NCBI RefSeq assembly: GCF_029784165.1
Contig: NC_073696.1
Coordinates: 150,880,812 to 150,944,811, forward strand
DNA from: Wyeomyia smithii
Lineage: Eukaryota; Arthropoda; Insecta; Diptera; Culicidae
Reading direction: 5' to 3'
Length of the DNA stretch: 64,000 nucleotides
Part shown: positions 11,703 through 21,474 of the stretch, piece after piece
Position numbering within the stretch: the first letter of the stretch is position 1
How the letters are laid out: each line of letters begins with the position of its first letter
Notes under the pieces: model-generated
Databases searched by the model: none
Told to the model about the DNA's origin: nothing
What the model saw: the letters and a program-made list of their open reading frames with translations, nothing else
Program-made: the position numbers and the translations under genes

Positions 11703-13256
11703 TCAGGCCTGCGGCTTAGTAGCCGGCCGTGCAGCCGGACACTTGGGGCCTCCCATGGCGTGTTTGGCGTCCCGTTTACCGGTACATACCAGACACTTGG
11801 GAGGTGCACCGCAGTCCCGTGCCTTGTGGCCTGCGCCACCGCAGCGGCGGCATAAATTGGACCTGTCGGGCCCTTTGCACGACCAGGATTTATGCCCCCG
11901 CTCAAAGCACCTGAAGCAAACGTCGGGCTGTTGGAAGGTGCCCAGAGGGCAGACTGACCAACCCACCTTCAACGTGGCCTTCTTCAGGGCCTTGTTACCC
12001 TCCGTTAGTGGAAGCTTTATGGTGGCAACCTGGGTGCCGGCCGGGCCCCTGCGGAGACGAACTGCCTCTGCGGTTACTACCACTCCACACTCACGTTCGA
12101 AGGCTTGTGCTATGTCACACCCTTCGGTGATCTCGTCCAGGTTTTTAAGCTGGAGAGTCACTTCAGGAGTGAGGGCTCGGATTTTAACCTCCTCGCCTAG
12201 CACTTCCTGGGCCGTCTTTTTATAGGCACAGCCCTTGCCCTTCGCCTCTTTGCGGAGTTCGAGGATCATCTCGCCGGTGCGTGACCGACGAATTGTCCTG
12301 ACGTCCGTGCCGAGGTCTTTGAGCTTGGGATCGCCTCTCATGGCCTTCAAGACTTCGGCGTACTTAGACGCATCGGTCTTGAAAATGAGGGCGTCACCCT
12401 TGCTCCGCCTACTCGCCCCTTGCGGCTTCTTATTGCGGTCGCCGCGCTTCGCGCGTCGTTCTCGCTTCTGCCGCTTCTTATTCACCACGGTAGTCCAATC
12501 CGTGGCTACGCCGTTTGCCGGTTCGCCGTTTGCTGGTTCTTTGCTCGGCTGGACCGACGAGCCAGCTTCATGGCTGTCACCGAACAACCGCCTCCGTTGC
12601 GTCCTGGGGGCCGTTTCCCCCGGAGAGCCCCTCGCACGTTTGCCAGTCGGTTCGGTTGAACAGACTTCGGCAAGCGATGCTGCAGCTGTTTGTGTGTATT
12701 TAGACACAGCTGCAGCACTCCCTTTTTCAGGCTGGTTGAGCCTCGCCTCTAGCGCAAGTGCCTTGCTTTCGGCATCATTAGCCCGTTTAAGGGCTTGCGA
12801 AAGCTCGGACTTCGCGCTGCATACGTTCATACGTAACAACAGAAGACATTGTTTCAGGTCTTTTGAAATGTTGCTACGTTCGTCCGTGAACTTGAGTATT
12901 TCATCAAGTTGTACGGACACCGCCTCCACGCTTGGGAACTTATTCATGTGGCTTTCTACCGCAGAGAGTAGCATAGCCCCAGATATCTGTTCCCGCTCCT
13001 TGGCGGTTTTAGGTGTTTCCACCTTGCCACCAGTCTTCGCCGTTCCGGTTGGTGCTGGCTTAGGCGTGCCCGCCTTTGCCCCAACTCGGAACTCCCCTGT
13101 CGGTGTCGCAAAAGGTGTACCAACCTGTGCGCCGCCTTTACCGGCATCGGCCAGTCTCGGTGGAGACCGGGCGATGCCCCGCCTGGCAAACGGGTTTACT
13201 AACCCGTCCGCCCCATCCACTACCTTCGCCTCTTCGTCGATTTTAATAGTAAACAT
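11703..13256 (-). CDS. R1-clade ORF1, gag-like zinc-knuckle protein (copy 1)
   Basis: An uninterrupted 517-residue frame begins at ATG 13256 and ends at TAG 11703. The middle is basic (KKRQKRERRAKRG near residues 255-275) with a probable coiled coil at 120-185. Three zinc knuckles lie at the C-terminus: CFRC...H...C (447-460), CRRC...H...C (469-482) and a longer CLVC...H...C (488-506). ORF1 proteins of this clade bind element RNA. ORF2 starts two bases after its stop, the tight coupling expected for reinitiation. This is the best preserved retroelement frame in the nest. Confidence 0.88.
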   Translation of the reverse strand: MFTIKIDEEAKVVDGADGLVNPFARRGIARSPPRLADAGKGGAQVGTPFATPTGEFRVGAKAGTPKPAPTGTAKTGGKVETPKTAKEREQISGAMLLSAVESHMNKFPSVEAVSVQLDEILKFTDERSNISKDLKQCLLLLRMNVCSAKSELSQALKRANDAESKALALEARLNQPEKGSAAAVSKYTQTAAASLAEVCSTEPTGKRARGSPGETAPRTQRRRLFGDSHEAGSSVQPSKEPANGEPANGVATDWTTVVNKKRQKRERRAKRGDRNKKPQGASRRSKGDALIFKTDASKYAEVLKAMRGDPKLKDLGTDVRTIRRSRTGEMILELRKEAKGKGCAYKKTAQEVLGEEVKIRALTPEVTLQLKNLDEITEGCDIAQAFERECGVVVTAEAVRLRRGPAGTQVATIKLPLTEGNKALKKATLKVGWSVCPLGTFQQPDVCFRCFERGHKSWSCKGPDRSNLCRRCGGAGHKARDCGAPPKCLVCTGKRDAKHAMGGPKCPAARPATKPQA

Positions 13257-13849
13257 TTTGGTTAAAAGGGTCCCCCTTCCAGCCGCTATCCTTGGTCATG
13301 GTGGAGTGGTCGCCTATATGGTCCCATGGTGGCCTATGCCGGAGCAGTGAGGTCATGGCTAGTGAAGGTCGCCATAGCCCCTCATGAGCAACTATGACGC
13401 CTCCCGACCGGCGTAAGTCAGGAAAGGGCATCTGATCCCACTCCTGCCTGATTCCCATCAGGCAATGACCGCGGAACGTACTGGAAGGCCGGCCAGGTTT
13501 TACGGGACGGAGACCCCTGCAGCCGTATGCCACCTCGCCGTTTCAAGCCGTTGTCACGCGACTTTACTAAGGGAGCTCGGTGCAGGTGCCGGCCCTACGT
13601 CGTGGTATAAAATCGTATTCCCTCTCAAAAACCTAAAAACACAGCGACCAGTACACCATAATTGGGACCTTACTGGTATCAGCCCCAATAGGCAGGTTAG
13701 TGCATTTGGATGATGGGAGCGGCACTACTCGCTCCGTCGAAGCTGTTTACGGGTGGCCGTGGCTTTTACGGGGAATCGACTGCCCAATGCCCGAAACCCC
13801 ACCACTCCCTAGGCAAGCTCCCGCTGCCGGTCCAGGACCACCATAACAT
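13257..13849 (-). other. 5' UTR of R1-clade copy 1
   Basis: About 590 bp between the target duplication and the ORF1 start on the minus strand. Only short frames occur. The end next to the target repeats part of it ('ccataacatc' at 13841-13850), which may reflect the 5' joining step of integration. Confidence 0.55.
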
Positions 13850-13863
13850 CTACCATAACATCG
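13850..13863. repeat. Target-site duplication of the R1-clade insert (other side)
   Basis: CTACCATAACATCG, identical to 8674-8687. Directly afterwards the I-clade ORF1 frame continues as N-P-F-D-L-L-S-S. Confidence 0.85.
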
Positions 13864-14340
13864 AACCCCTTTGATCTGTTGTCCTCTGATGAAACCGATT
13901 CTGACGATTTCCCAGCGGGAACAACTTATGCCAATCCTGGGGCGTCTAGAAAGAGGAAAAATATTTCCTCTCCTAAACTTCCCCGAAAAGGTCCTAAGAT
14001 TTCCCAAAGTGAAATGAAAGTTACAAACAAACCAAACAGTGCTGCGGAAAAACCGAAGCAAACTCCTCATGGGCTTGCAAATTTAAAGTCCCAGAAGGAG
14101 TTCCCAGCACTGCCAGGAACATCTAAAACCCCAGTTGTTCCTTTTGCACTCCCAGTTGATGAAACAAACTCTGGATTAGTGAAATTTTCTGACATTGTGG
14201 ACTGGATTTTTGAAACTTTCAATGTACCCGATCCAATTAAAATTTGTCTTACAGTATTCCTCCCAACAGTTAGATCATTTTTGAAGCAGTTGACTGCCCA
14301 ATGGCCCCTCCTTGCAGCGATTGTATCCTTCGATGCCTAA
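13864..14340 (+). pseudogene. ORF1 of the I-clade element, 3' part
   Basis: This is the in-frame continuation of ORF1 from codon 300 (NPFDLLSSDETDSDD...) to the TAA at 14338-14340. It adds 158 residues rich in Lys, Pro and Ser, followed by a hydrophobic C-terminus (IVDWIFETFNVPDPIKICLT). ORF2's ATG at 14333 overlaps the stop by a few bases. No lesion is seen in this part. Confidence 0.8.
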
Positions 14341-17300
14341 TTCATCTGCGTATACGAAGGATTCTATCTCTGTCTTACAGTGGAATTGTAGAAGTATTTT
14401 ACCAAAAATGGATTCATTTATAGTTTTAATAAATAGAAACAAATGCGATGCATTTTCCCTTTGTGAAACTTGGCTTACTTCAAATATTATATCTAATTAT
14501 ATCTTCAAATATTATAATTATTATATCAAATGATATATCTCAACTTCCATGATTTTAATATTATTCGCCTTGATCGAGACACCCCATATGGAGGAGTACT
14601 TTTAGGGATTAAAAAGTGCTATTCTTTCTATCGTATTAACCTCCCCTCGATTGCAGGCATCGAAGTTGTCGCATGTCAAATGACAATAAAAGGTAAAGAG
14701 CTTTGTATTGCCTCAATATATATTCCTCCCAGAGCACAGGTTGGGCAACGGTTGCTCTTTGATTTAATAGAACTTCTTCCCTCGCCACGTTTGATTTTGG
14801 GAGACTTCAACTCTCATGGTGTGGCTTGGGGTTCCCCCTACAATGATAACCGCTCCTCTTTAATCTATAACCTTTGCGATGACTTCGACATGACTATTTT
14901 GAACAACGGTGAAATGACACGTATCCCGAAACCTCCAGCGCGCCCAAGCGCTTTGGATTTATCCTTATGTTCGACGTCGCTACGGTTGGATTGCACATGG
15001 AAGGTAATCCTCGATCCTCACGGTAGCGACCATCTGCCTATTCTTATTTCAATTTCTAACGGTTCAACTTGCATGCGACCAATTGACATTCCGTATGACC
15101 TCACACGGAATGTCGATTGGAAGTTATACGAGGAAATGATTTCAAAAGCGGTCGAGTCGATTCAACATCACCCACCACTTGAAGAATACAACCTCCTCGC
15201 GGGCTTAATCCTCGACGCCGCGTTGCAAGCCCAAACGAAGAAATATCCCGGCGTAACGATCAAAGAGCGGCCTCCAACTCCGTGGTGGGACAAAGAGTGC
15301 TCCGATGTCTACACGCAAAGATCGGACGCGTTTTTGGCCTTCCAGAAGGGAGGTATACCTAGCGACTATATACGGTATTCGGAGCTTAATACCAAGCTTA
15401 AAAGCCTGGCTAAAGCAAAGAAACGCGGATATTGGCGTCGGTTCGTGAACGAGACGTCGAGGGAGACATCGATGAGCACTCTTTGGAACACAGCCCGAAG
15501 AATGCGGAATCGCGTAACGGTCAACAAAAGCGAGGAGTCTTCAAGTCGGTGGATATTTGATTTTGCCAGGAAAGTATGTCCGGACTCTGTTCCTGAGCAA
15601 AACATTGTTCGCGATGCGTCTCCGGGCCACGACGCGATAGAATCACCTTTTACGATGGCAGAATTTTCAGTTGCCCTCCTGTCCTGTAACAATAACGCGC
15701 CTGGGTTAGATAGAATCAAATTCAACTTGTTGAAGAATCTACCCGGCAATGCCAAGAGGCGCTTGTTAAACTAGTTCAATAAGTTCCTGGAGCAAAACAT
15801 TGTACCGCAGGATTGGAGGCAAGTGAAGGTGATCTCCATCCAAAAACCAGAGAAACCAGCTTCTGATCACAACTCTTATAGGCCGATTGCAATGCTATCC
15901 TGTATCCGGAAATTGATGGAAAAAATGATACTCCGTCGTTTAGACCATTGGGTCGATTAAAATGGTCTACTATCAGAAACTCAATTTGGCTTCTGCCGTG
16001 CCAAAGGGACGTTGCTTGCGTTGCTTTCGACAGATATTCAGCTGGCGTATGCTCGCAAAGAACAAATGGCGTCTGCGTTCTTGGACATTAAGGGGGCTTT
16101 TGATTCCGTTTCTATTGACATTCTTTCGGGTAAACTTCACCGACAAGGATTTTCTCCAATTTTGAACAATTTTTTGCACAATTTGCTGTTCGAAAAGCAC
16201 ATGCATTTTACGCACGGCGATTTGGCAACTTTTCGCATTAGCTACATGGGTCTTCCCCAGGGCTCAAGTTTAAGCCCCCTTCTTTACAACTTTTATGTAA
16301 ATGACATCGACGAATGTCTGGCAAATTCATGCACGATAAGACAACTTGCAGACGACAGTGTAATCTCTGTTACAGGAGCCAAAGCTGCCGATTTGCAAGG
16401 ACCATTGCAAGATACCTTGGACAATTTGTCTGCTTGGGCTTTACAGCTAGGTATCGAATTCTCTCCGGAGAAGACTGAGATAGTAGTTTTTTCTAGGAAG
16501 CATGAACCTGCTCAGCTTCAAACACAATTAATGGGTAAAACGATTTCTCAGGTTTTGGTACACAAATATCTTGGTGTCTGGTTCGACTCTAAAGGCACCT
16601 GGGGTTGTCACGTTAGGTATCTGATGAAAAAATGTCAACAAAGAGTGAATTTTCTTCGTACAATAACCGGACAATGGTGGGGAGCCCACCCAGGAGACCT
16701 TATAAGGCTTTACCAAACAACGATATTGTCTGTCATTGAGTACGGGTGTTTCTGCTTCCGCTCCGCAGCAAACACACATTTGATCAAACTGGAGCGAATA
16801 CGTATTGCGTATCGCCTTGGGTTGCATGATCGAACTTAATTCTCAAACTCGTTTTATGACATTGTATTTCAATCACATGTCCCAAAATATAAACCCTTCT
16901 TCGAATATTCCAAATCGTGTCGACTTATCAAATACTTCTGATTCTACTGTTTTTTTCGATACATCCATGATAGAAGAAACTCGTGGAATCCCGGATCATT
17001 TACGCGTGCAGCAGATCCCCAAAATTTTTTCCAATAAATATCGAAATATCAACCGCGACAATATGTTCTACACTGACGGATCACTTCTTGATGGGTCCAC
17101 TGCCTTTGGTATTTTCAATAACAATTTAACCGTCTCCCATAAGCTTGATAATCCTGCTTCTGTTTACGTCGCAGAAATAGCTGCAATTCAGTACATCCTA
17201 GGGATTATCGAAAAAATGCCCACGGACCATTATTTCATCTTTACGGACAGTCTCAGTTCCATTGAGGCTCTCCGATCGATGAAAGATGTTAAGCACTCTC

Positions 17301-17962
17301 CGTTTTTCCTGGGGAAAATACGGGAACATCTGAGTGCTTTATCCGAAAAATCTACTCAGATTACCTTAGCGTGGGTCCCTTCTCACTGCTCGATACCGGG
17401 CAATGAGAAAGCGGACTCTTTGGCTAAGGTGGGCGCAACAAACGGTGGAATGTATGAAAGACCAATTGCCTTTAATGAATTTTTCTCATTTGTAAGTCAG
17501 AATACGATCATCAGTTGGCAAAATGCTTGGACCAGAGGGGAGCTGGGAAGGTGGTTACATTCCATAATCCCCAAGGTGTCGACGAACCCGTGGTTCAAGG
17601 GGTTGGATGTAGGTCGGGATTTCATTTGCGTGATGTCCCGGCTTATGTCCAATCACTATAGATTTGACGCGCATCTCCGTCGTGTTGGGCTCGGGGAAAG
17701 TGGTATCTGTGCCTGTGGTGAGGGTTATCACGACATAGAGCATGTGGTTTGGTCATGCCCTGTACACCGTGACGCCAGGTCTAAATTAATAGCTTCCCTG
17801 CAGGCCGAAAGTAGGCAGCCGGCTGTTCCTGTTCGTGATGTCTTGGCGAGCCGTGACCTATCCTACATGTCCCTTATATACGTTTTCCTGAAATCCATCC
17901 ACGCCCCAGTTCAATCCTATTCCCTTCCGCCTACATCCAACCAAACGACAAGAACACGTTAA
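14333..17962 (+). pseudogene. ORF2 of the I-clade element: endonuclease, reverse transcriptase, RNase H (broken)
   Basis: Motifs in order: LQWNCRSI and CETWL (endonuclease), an AT-rich expansion with frameshift near 14480-14530, LGDFNSHGVAWGS and GSDHLPI (endonuclease), YRPIAMLSC, FLDIKGAFDS, GLPQGSSLSP and QLADDSVIS (RT), then RNase H with FYTDGS, AAIQ, FTDSLSS and LAWVPSHCSIPGN. A terminal zinc motif lies near CACGEGYHDIEHVVWSC. Lesions: TAG at 15772, TAA at 15958, and a junction near 16826 where IALGCM joins IELNSQTRF with a frame change. Other members have a spacer of about 45 residues there; part of it (QSTHIMSLEDLAGVLP) is still present in the fragment at 21625. RNase H residues D-E-D-D are all present. 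Confidence 0.86.
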
Positions 17963-18299
17963 GACCCCGGATCCGGAAACAGCAACTAGACCCGCACGAT
18001 ACTCTCAGGTCCCGAGGGAGACAACCCAATATGCCAGTCCGTAATATCTTGGCCCAGCAGCGGAACATGTGCTTACCTATGGCAATGAAAACCACCATAC
18101 AGTAAACCAGGGCTTTTAATGCAAAATATTATAGCTTTAAGTTACATTTAGTTTCAGCTCGTAGTCGGCAGCGAGGATAAAAAATTTGCTTTTAGTTATT
18201 AAGATACTTTAGAAAGTAAGCTACCAGATATAATTGGCGCCGTTAAACATTAAATTGTATTTGTGCCGTGTCAAATAAATTATAGATGAACAAAAAAAA
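17963..18299 (+). other. 3' UTR and A-tail of the I-clade element
   Basis: About 340 bp after the ORF2 stop, with AATAAA at 18274-18279 and a terminal run of A from 18292. The wording 'cgttaagaccccggatc' recurs at 21717-21735 in a deleted derivative of the same family. Confidence 0.75.
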
Positions 18300-18309
18300 A
18301 TCATTCTCA
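18300..18309. repeat. Target-site duplication (right) of the I-clade element
   Basis: ATCATTCTCA, identical to 7331-7340. The host arm continues 'gacagtttttctatacaacc', as in the reverse of 3950-3980. Confidence 0.85.
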
Positions 18310-18540
18310 GACAGTTTTTCTATACAACCACCGGTTTCTGGGCTACAATGCTTCGAATAAAAAGGCCAAAAGGCATACGTCCTTTTAGAATGTAACTCTT
18401 GGGTGTAAAAAATCTCTCCACCTGTGGAAAATGCTCAGTTTGCTAAACCAAATACGTGTGCAAAGTTTCATTCAAATCAAAAATGGTCGATTAAATTTTC
18501 GCGTATTTCCAGGCGATTTGAAATGATTTTGCTCATGAGC
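18310..18540 (-). mobile_element. Right long inverted arm, outer part
   Basis: This segment matches the reverse complement of 3770-3965: 'tttctgggctacaatgcttcg', 'aaaaaatctctccacctgtg' and 'tttcattcaaatcaaaaatggtcga' are shared. Similarity weakens after about 18490 and ends before 18560. It completes the inverted pair with the left arm. Confidence 0.75.
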
Positions 18541-18570
18541 AAAGTGAAGCATTGATGTCTCAGAAGTAAA

Positions 18571-19012
18571 TTGGTCCGATCATGGTTCAATGCTGGTTCG
18601 ATCATGATACAAAACAGGCTTTCGCGTTTCACCAATAATTCAAACTTTCAAGCAAATATTTCATATAAAAAGTGTTCCTACATTGAATTTAAATGTTACA
18701 GAAGCATATTACTGGAAAATAATAATACAGCAATCTTTAAATATTTGATTCTAAAATCACTGCTTGAAAACAAGACTTGGTTACAATTGTAAGGGCAAAT
18801 TGGGCTCGAAAATAGACCATTTTTTAAAACTTTTTTAATAATAGTAATACTTAAGTAATCAGAATGAAACTTTCTGAACATCATTAGAAAAATTTTTCTG
18901 ATTATGCGGTACATATTTGATACAGTTTTTTATTCAATAGTTGAGAAATCTCGCATATAAAAAATGGTCCGATCATGGTACATATTTTGACTGGTCCGAT
19001 CATAATACAACA
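18571..19012. repeat. Region bounded by two direct repeats of about 50 bp
   Basis: 'tggtccgatcatgg' followed by 'ggt(t/c)cgatcat(g/a)atac' occurs at 18571-18618 and at 18963-19012. The 340 bp between are AT-rich and stop-dense. The arrangement may be the ends of a small element, but no inverted termini were found. Confidence 0.55.
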
Positions 19013-19017
19013 CCCTA

Positions 19018-19125
19018 TATGTTTCTTAAGAAAATCAAAATTTTTCACTCTCATCGAACAATAATCTGTGGACTGTTTATTTAACGGTGCTATAAATGAA
19101 AAAAAATGCAAGCACTTCTGATGTG
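19018..19125. repeat. Left half of an inverted repeat pair (partner 20588-20690)
   Basis: The reverse complement of this segment ('catcagaagtgcttgcatttt', 'tagcaccgttaaataaacag', 'attattgttcgatgagagtg') matches 20588-20690. A weaker third match occurs at 21060-21105 ('ttcttgcatttttatttttatttgtagcaccg'). The pair flanks about 1.5 kb that holds two MITE-like elements. Confidence 0.7.
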
Positions 19126-19312
19126 ACCATGCGTAGGTTGTAGCTCTAGTCGTGTGTTACTTACGCCCAAACTTGAAGGTTTTCAAATACCCTTCAAATT
19201 TGAAGTTATTGTCAAAAATCCGCCTTTGGACCGTTGGACCGGACCGTTCACATGTTTATTTTCAACTCTGTAATTTTTCCACCAATTCTTTATATATAGA
19301 TCGTTTTGGAAA

Positions 19313-19482
19313 GGGAACATCCATAAAAAACGTAGCTTTCTTTCCCCCCCCCATCGTAGTTTTCTTAGTTTCATATTTGCTACGTAGCTTGGCTTGACCC
19401 CCTTCTTCCCCCGGTCACATTTCGTCAGAAAACTGCAAACCCCCCTCCCCGCTCGAATGATACGTCATTTATGAATGTTCCC
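19313..19482. mobile_element. MITE-like element with GGGAACAT termini
   Basis: It starts GGGAACATCCATAAAA and ends in the reverse complement ATTTATGAATGTTCCC, with C-rich interior 'ccttcttcccccggtcac'. The same family is at 39184-39574, where clean TTAA duplications are present. Here the flanks are AAA on both sides and no TTAA is seen. No coding capacity. Confidence 0.65.
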
Positions 19483-19660
19483 AAAGGCGAAAAATAGGGC
19501 TTTCAAAACGTACAGATCAATCTATAGATTACGTGTAATGAGTAGTTTTAAAAAAATTGAAATATATTGTTTTTTTTTTTAATTTGAGAACAAATTTTCA
19601 TCTTTATAAAAATGTACTCCAAATGCTCTTCTATAATTTGTTACAATCTACACTAGGTGG

Positions 19661-20578
19661 CATGGGGGTAGCCAGAATTTCGATTAGGGGAGGGGGGCAA
19701 GTTTTTCAAAATTTTTGAAGTATAGAAATAAAAACTAGTAGTTAGTGATCAACACGGATTTGCCCGGTACTTTTGCCGCTGCAATGTTTTTGATCTGGCT
19801 GATACTTTACACAGATTTTTCAATGGGCTAGAAATGTCGTTTTGTGCTAACGTATGCGTTAAAAAATGGACTTTTTCCGGATGGTGGTAAAAAAATAACT
19901 AAGACAGATAATTGAGTTGGATAAATTTCCTATGAAAGGTAATTATGTTAGCTTACTTGCAAAATAAAACTACGATCTTGCGTGCGGCCTTCCGGCAGTT
20001 AACTGGAACATTCGCCATGGCGGACGGAAACATGCGTGTAGGCATGTTTTTTTATTCCGTATCCGGATATCCGAGTATCCGGATGGTATTCGTTCACCCA
20101 TCCGTGATCCGAGCTTCGGATAACCGGATCTCTTGATCGGTTGCACAGACCACCAGGCCAAGCGCTCGCAGCGATGTAGCCACTTTTTCCTCGGTCTTCC
20201 TCTTCAGTATCCTTTGGAGCTTCTTGTCGCTCAGGATCGGCGGCCGTCCGAAACCGGGCTTTCTTTCAATGCTCTGATTGGTGCCCAATAATGCCATGAT
20301 GTTGTGGATGCCGGAACGGGCGTATCCGGTGTCTACGAACTGCCGCACGATGTTCGTTTTTGACGCGGCGGGGTACCGTTATTTAAACGCGCAAATCATT
20401 TTTTTCTGATGACTCATGAGTTAATATGATTGTTGCTGCGTGCGTAGTTTCGTCAGTGCGTGTAAGGGTAAACTTATGAAAATTTGGCAATTTTTGTCTA
20501 TTTGTTTTTAGCGCAAACGTTATTAGAGATATTGAAAACAAAATTCGGCCCCCCCTGCCCCCTCTGGCTACGCCTATG
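19661..20578. mobile_element. hAT-like non-autonomous element with perfect 8-bp target duplication
   Basis: The left end reads CATGGGGGTAGCCAG and the right end is its near-perfect inverted copy (CTGGCTACGCCTATG, ending 20578). CTAGGTGG at 19653-19660 is repeated exactly at 20579-20586. An 8-bp duplication with termini starting CA is the hAT signature. No hAT transposase is encoded. A Tc1/mariner-like fragment (20094-20385) lies inside, so it was either inserted into this element or carried by it. Confidence 0.75.
20094..20385 (-). pseudogene. Tc1/mariner-type transposase fragment, N-terminal helix-turn-helix
   Basis: On the minus strand the frame reads SKTNIVRQFVDTGYARSGI...GFGRPPILSDKK...VATSLRALG. 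The pattern of two short helix-turn-helix units joined by a GRP-type hook (GRPP) is that of paired-like DNA-binding domains of Tc1/mariner transposases, similar to the mosquito ITm-type families. Only about 85 residues remain; the DDE/D catalytic region is absent. It ends abruptly in 'cggataaccgg', near a stretch of alternating 'atccg' words (20056-20115). The frame itself has no internal stop. Confidence 0.7.
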
Positions 20579-20587
20579 CTAGGTGGC

Positions 20588-20690
20588 ATCAGAAGTTGTT
20601 GCATTTTCTTCCATTTGTAGCACCGTTTAATAACAGCCCAAATATTATTGTTCGATGAAAGTCAAAAATTCTGATTTCCTTAAAAAACAT
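20588..20690. repeat. Right half of the inverted repeat pair (partner 19018-19125)
   Basis: It matches the reverse complement of 19018-19125 with around 80% identity by eye, beginning immediately after the hAT-like element's target duplication. Confidence 0.7.
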
Positions 20691-21300
20691 GTTACTCAGC
20701 GAATTATCAGCCGATTTACAAAAATAAGTTTTTTTTTATGTCGTAATTGAATATAGTTTTAAACTGCTAGTGTACTTGTAGTACTTTTCTTACAAAAATA
20801 ACTGACAAATTTCAAGTGAAGTTGACAATTTGCGTGAAGAAGTTTAAAAAATTAGATTTACGCTCGAATAACTCAACATATTTTGATGAAGTTAGTACAA
20901 ACCTGTATATATTTTAAAAACTCTATTTCTCCCCTTCCCAAAACGGCTAAACATTCAAAATCGGTTAAAAAACAAATGAATTAAAAATAATTTTCATGCG
21001 CTGAGGTCAAAATACCAGCATTTTGACCATAACTTCAAATTTTACAACCTTCACTGTGTCACTTCAAAAGTTCTTGCATTTTTATTTTTATTTGTAGCAC
21101 CGTACTATCCTCTCGGTAGTTAGACGCTTTGCTGTCAGAATACTTTTTAATGAAAAAAAAAAGTTGTTCAAAAGCCCACGATGAATGATTTTCCGGAGGG
21201 TCCTAAATGAAAAGTAAAATGCTATACTTTCAAATTGTGAAGATTTTGGTGATGCCCAATTTTTTGAAATAAAGTTGTTCTACGATACACGCCGTGAAAA
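20691..21300. other. No gene recognised
   Basis: AT-rich and stop-dense in all frames. A weak third copy of the inverted-repeat unit lies at 21060-21105. Confidence 0.4.
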
Positions 21301-21474
21301 GCTCGTTTTGATGCGGCTACGAGAAAACGTGAGGCTTCTCATCCGAGTGATTCAGAAAGCAATGGGTATGAAATTCTTTCTACTATAGGGGGTCAAGAAT
21401 TTGAAGCTAAAGTTCCACATGTTGTGGTAATAGTTGCAAATTATAAATCTTTTCGTTCAGAACTTTCATCATTT
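21301..21474 (+). pseudogene. Juan-like ORF1, N-terminal fragment
   Basis: 58 codons: ARFDAATRKRE..., SDSESNGYEILS, then AKVPHVVVIVANYKSFRSELSSF. The last block is repeated in part at 21908-21942 (KAKAPPIVVIVAN) and again from 22464 (FRSELSSFLSDVKLNF). The frame leaves recognisable sequence at 21475, where a foreign segment begins. ORF1 proteins of this type bind element RNA. Confidence 0.7.

Larger units (their letters stand above)
8688..13849 (-). mobile_element. R1-clade non-LTR retrotransposon inserted in reverse (copy 1)
   Basis: About 5.16 kb between 14-bp target duplications. Read on the minus strand it has a 5' UTR (13849-13257), ORF1 with three zinc knuckles (13256-11703), ORF2 with endonuclease and RT (11700-8837) and a 150-bp 3' UTR without poly(A), as is usual for this clade. 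A second copy on the plus strand at 36294-38830 shares the 3' UTR wording 'ggtcccggggag'. The C-terminal block HLTQILSGHGCFRQYLHRFG is characteristic of R1-clade ORF2 proteins. It is not in rDNA, so it belongs to a less site-specific branch. Confidence 0.88.
7341..18299 (+). mobile_element. I-clade non-LTR retrotransposon, nearly full length, split by an R1-clade insert
   Basis: The element begins TCATTCTGTGCC, has a 5' leader, ORF1 with three zinc knuckles, an overlapping ORF2 with endonuclease, reverse transcriptase and RNase H, and a 3' tail of A residues (18291-18300). The RNase H domain downstream of RT places it in the I group. Among mosquito elements it resembles MosquI/I-like families, named here from general recollection only. 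A perfect 10-bp duplication flanks it. The reversed R1-clade element at 8688-13849 interrupts ORF1, so the element itself is about 5.8 kb without the insert. ORF2 holds two nonsense codons, frameshifts and an internal deletion, so it is inactive. Confidence 0.85.

Noticed and set aside
8865..13350. Plus-strand frames of 60-371 residues inside R1 copy 1
   Set aside because: They are antisense shadows of the GC-rich ORF1 and ORF2 frames, without known domains.
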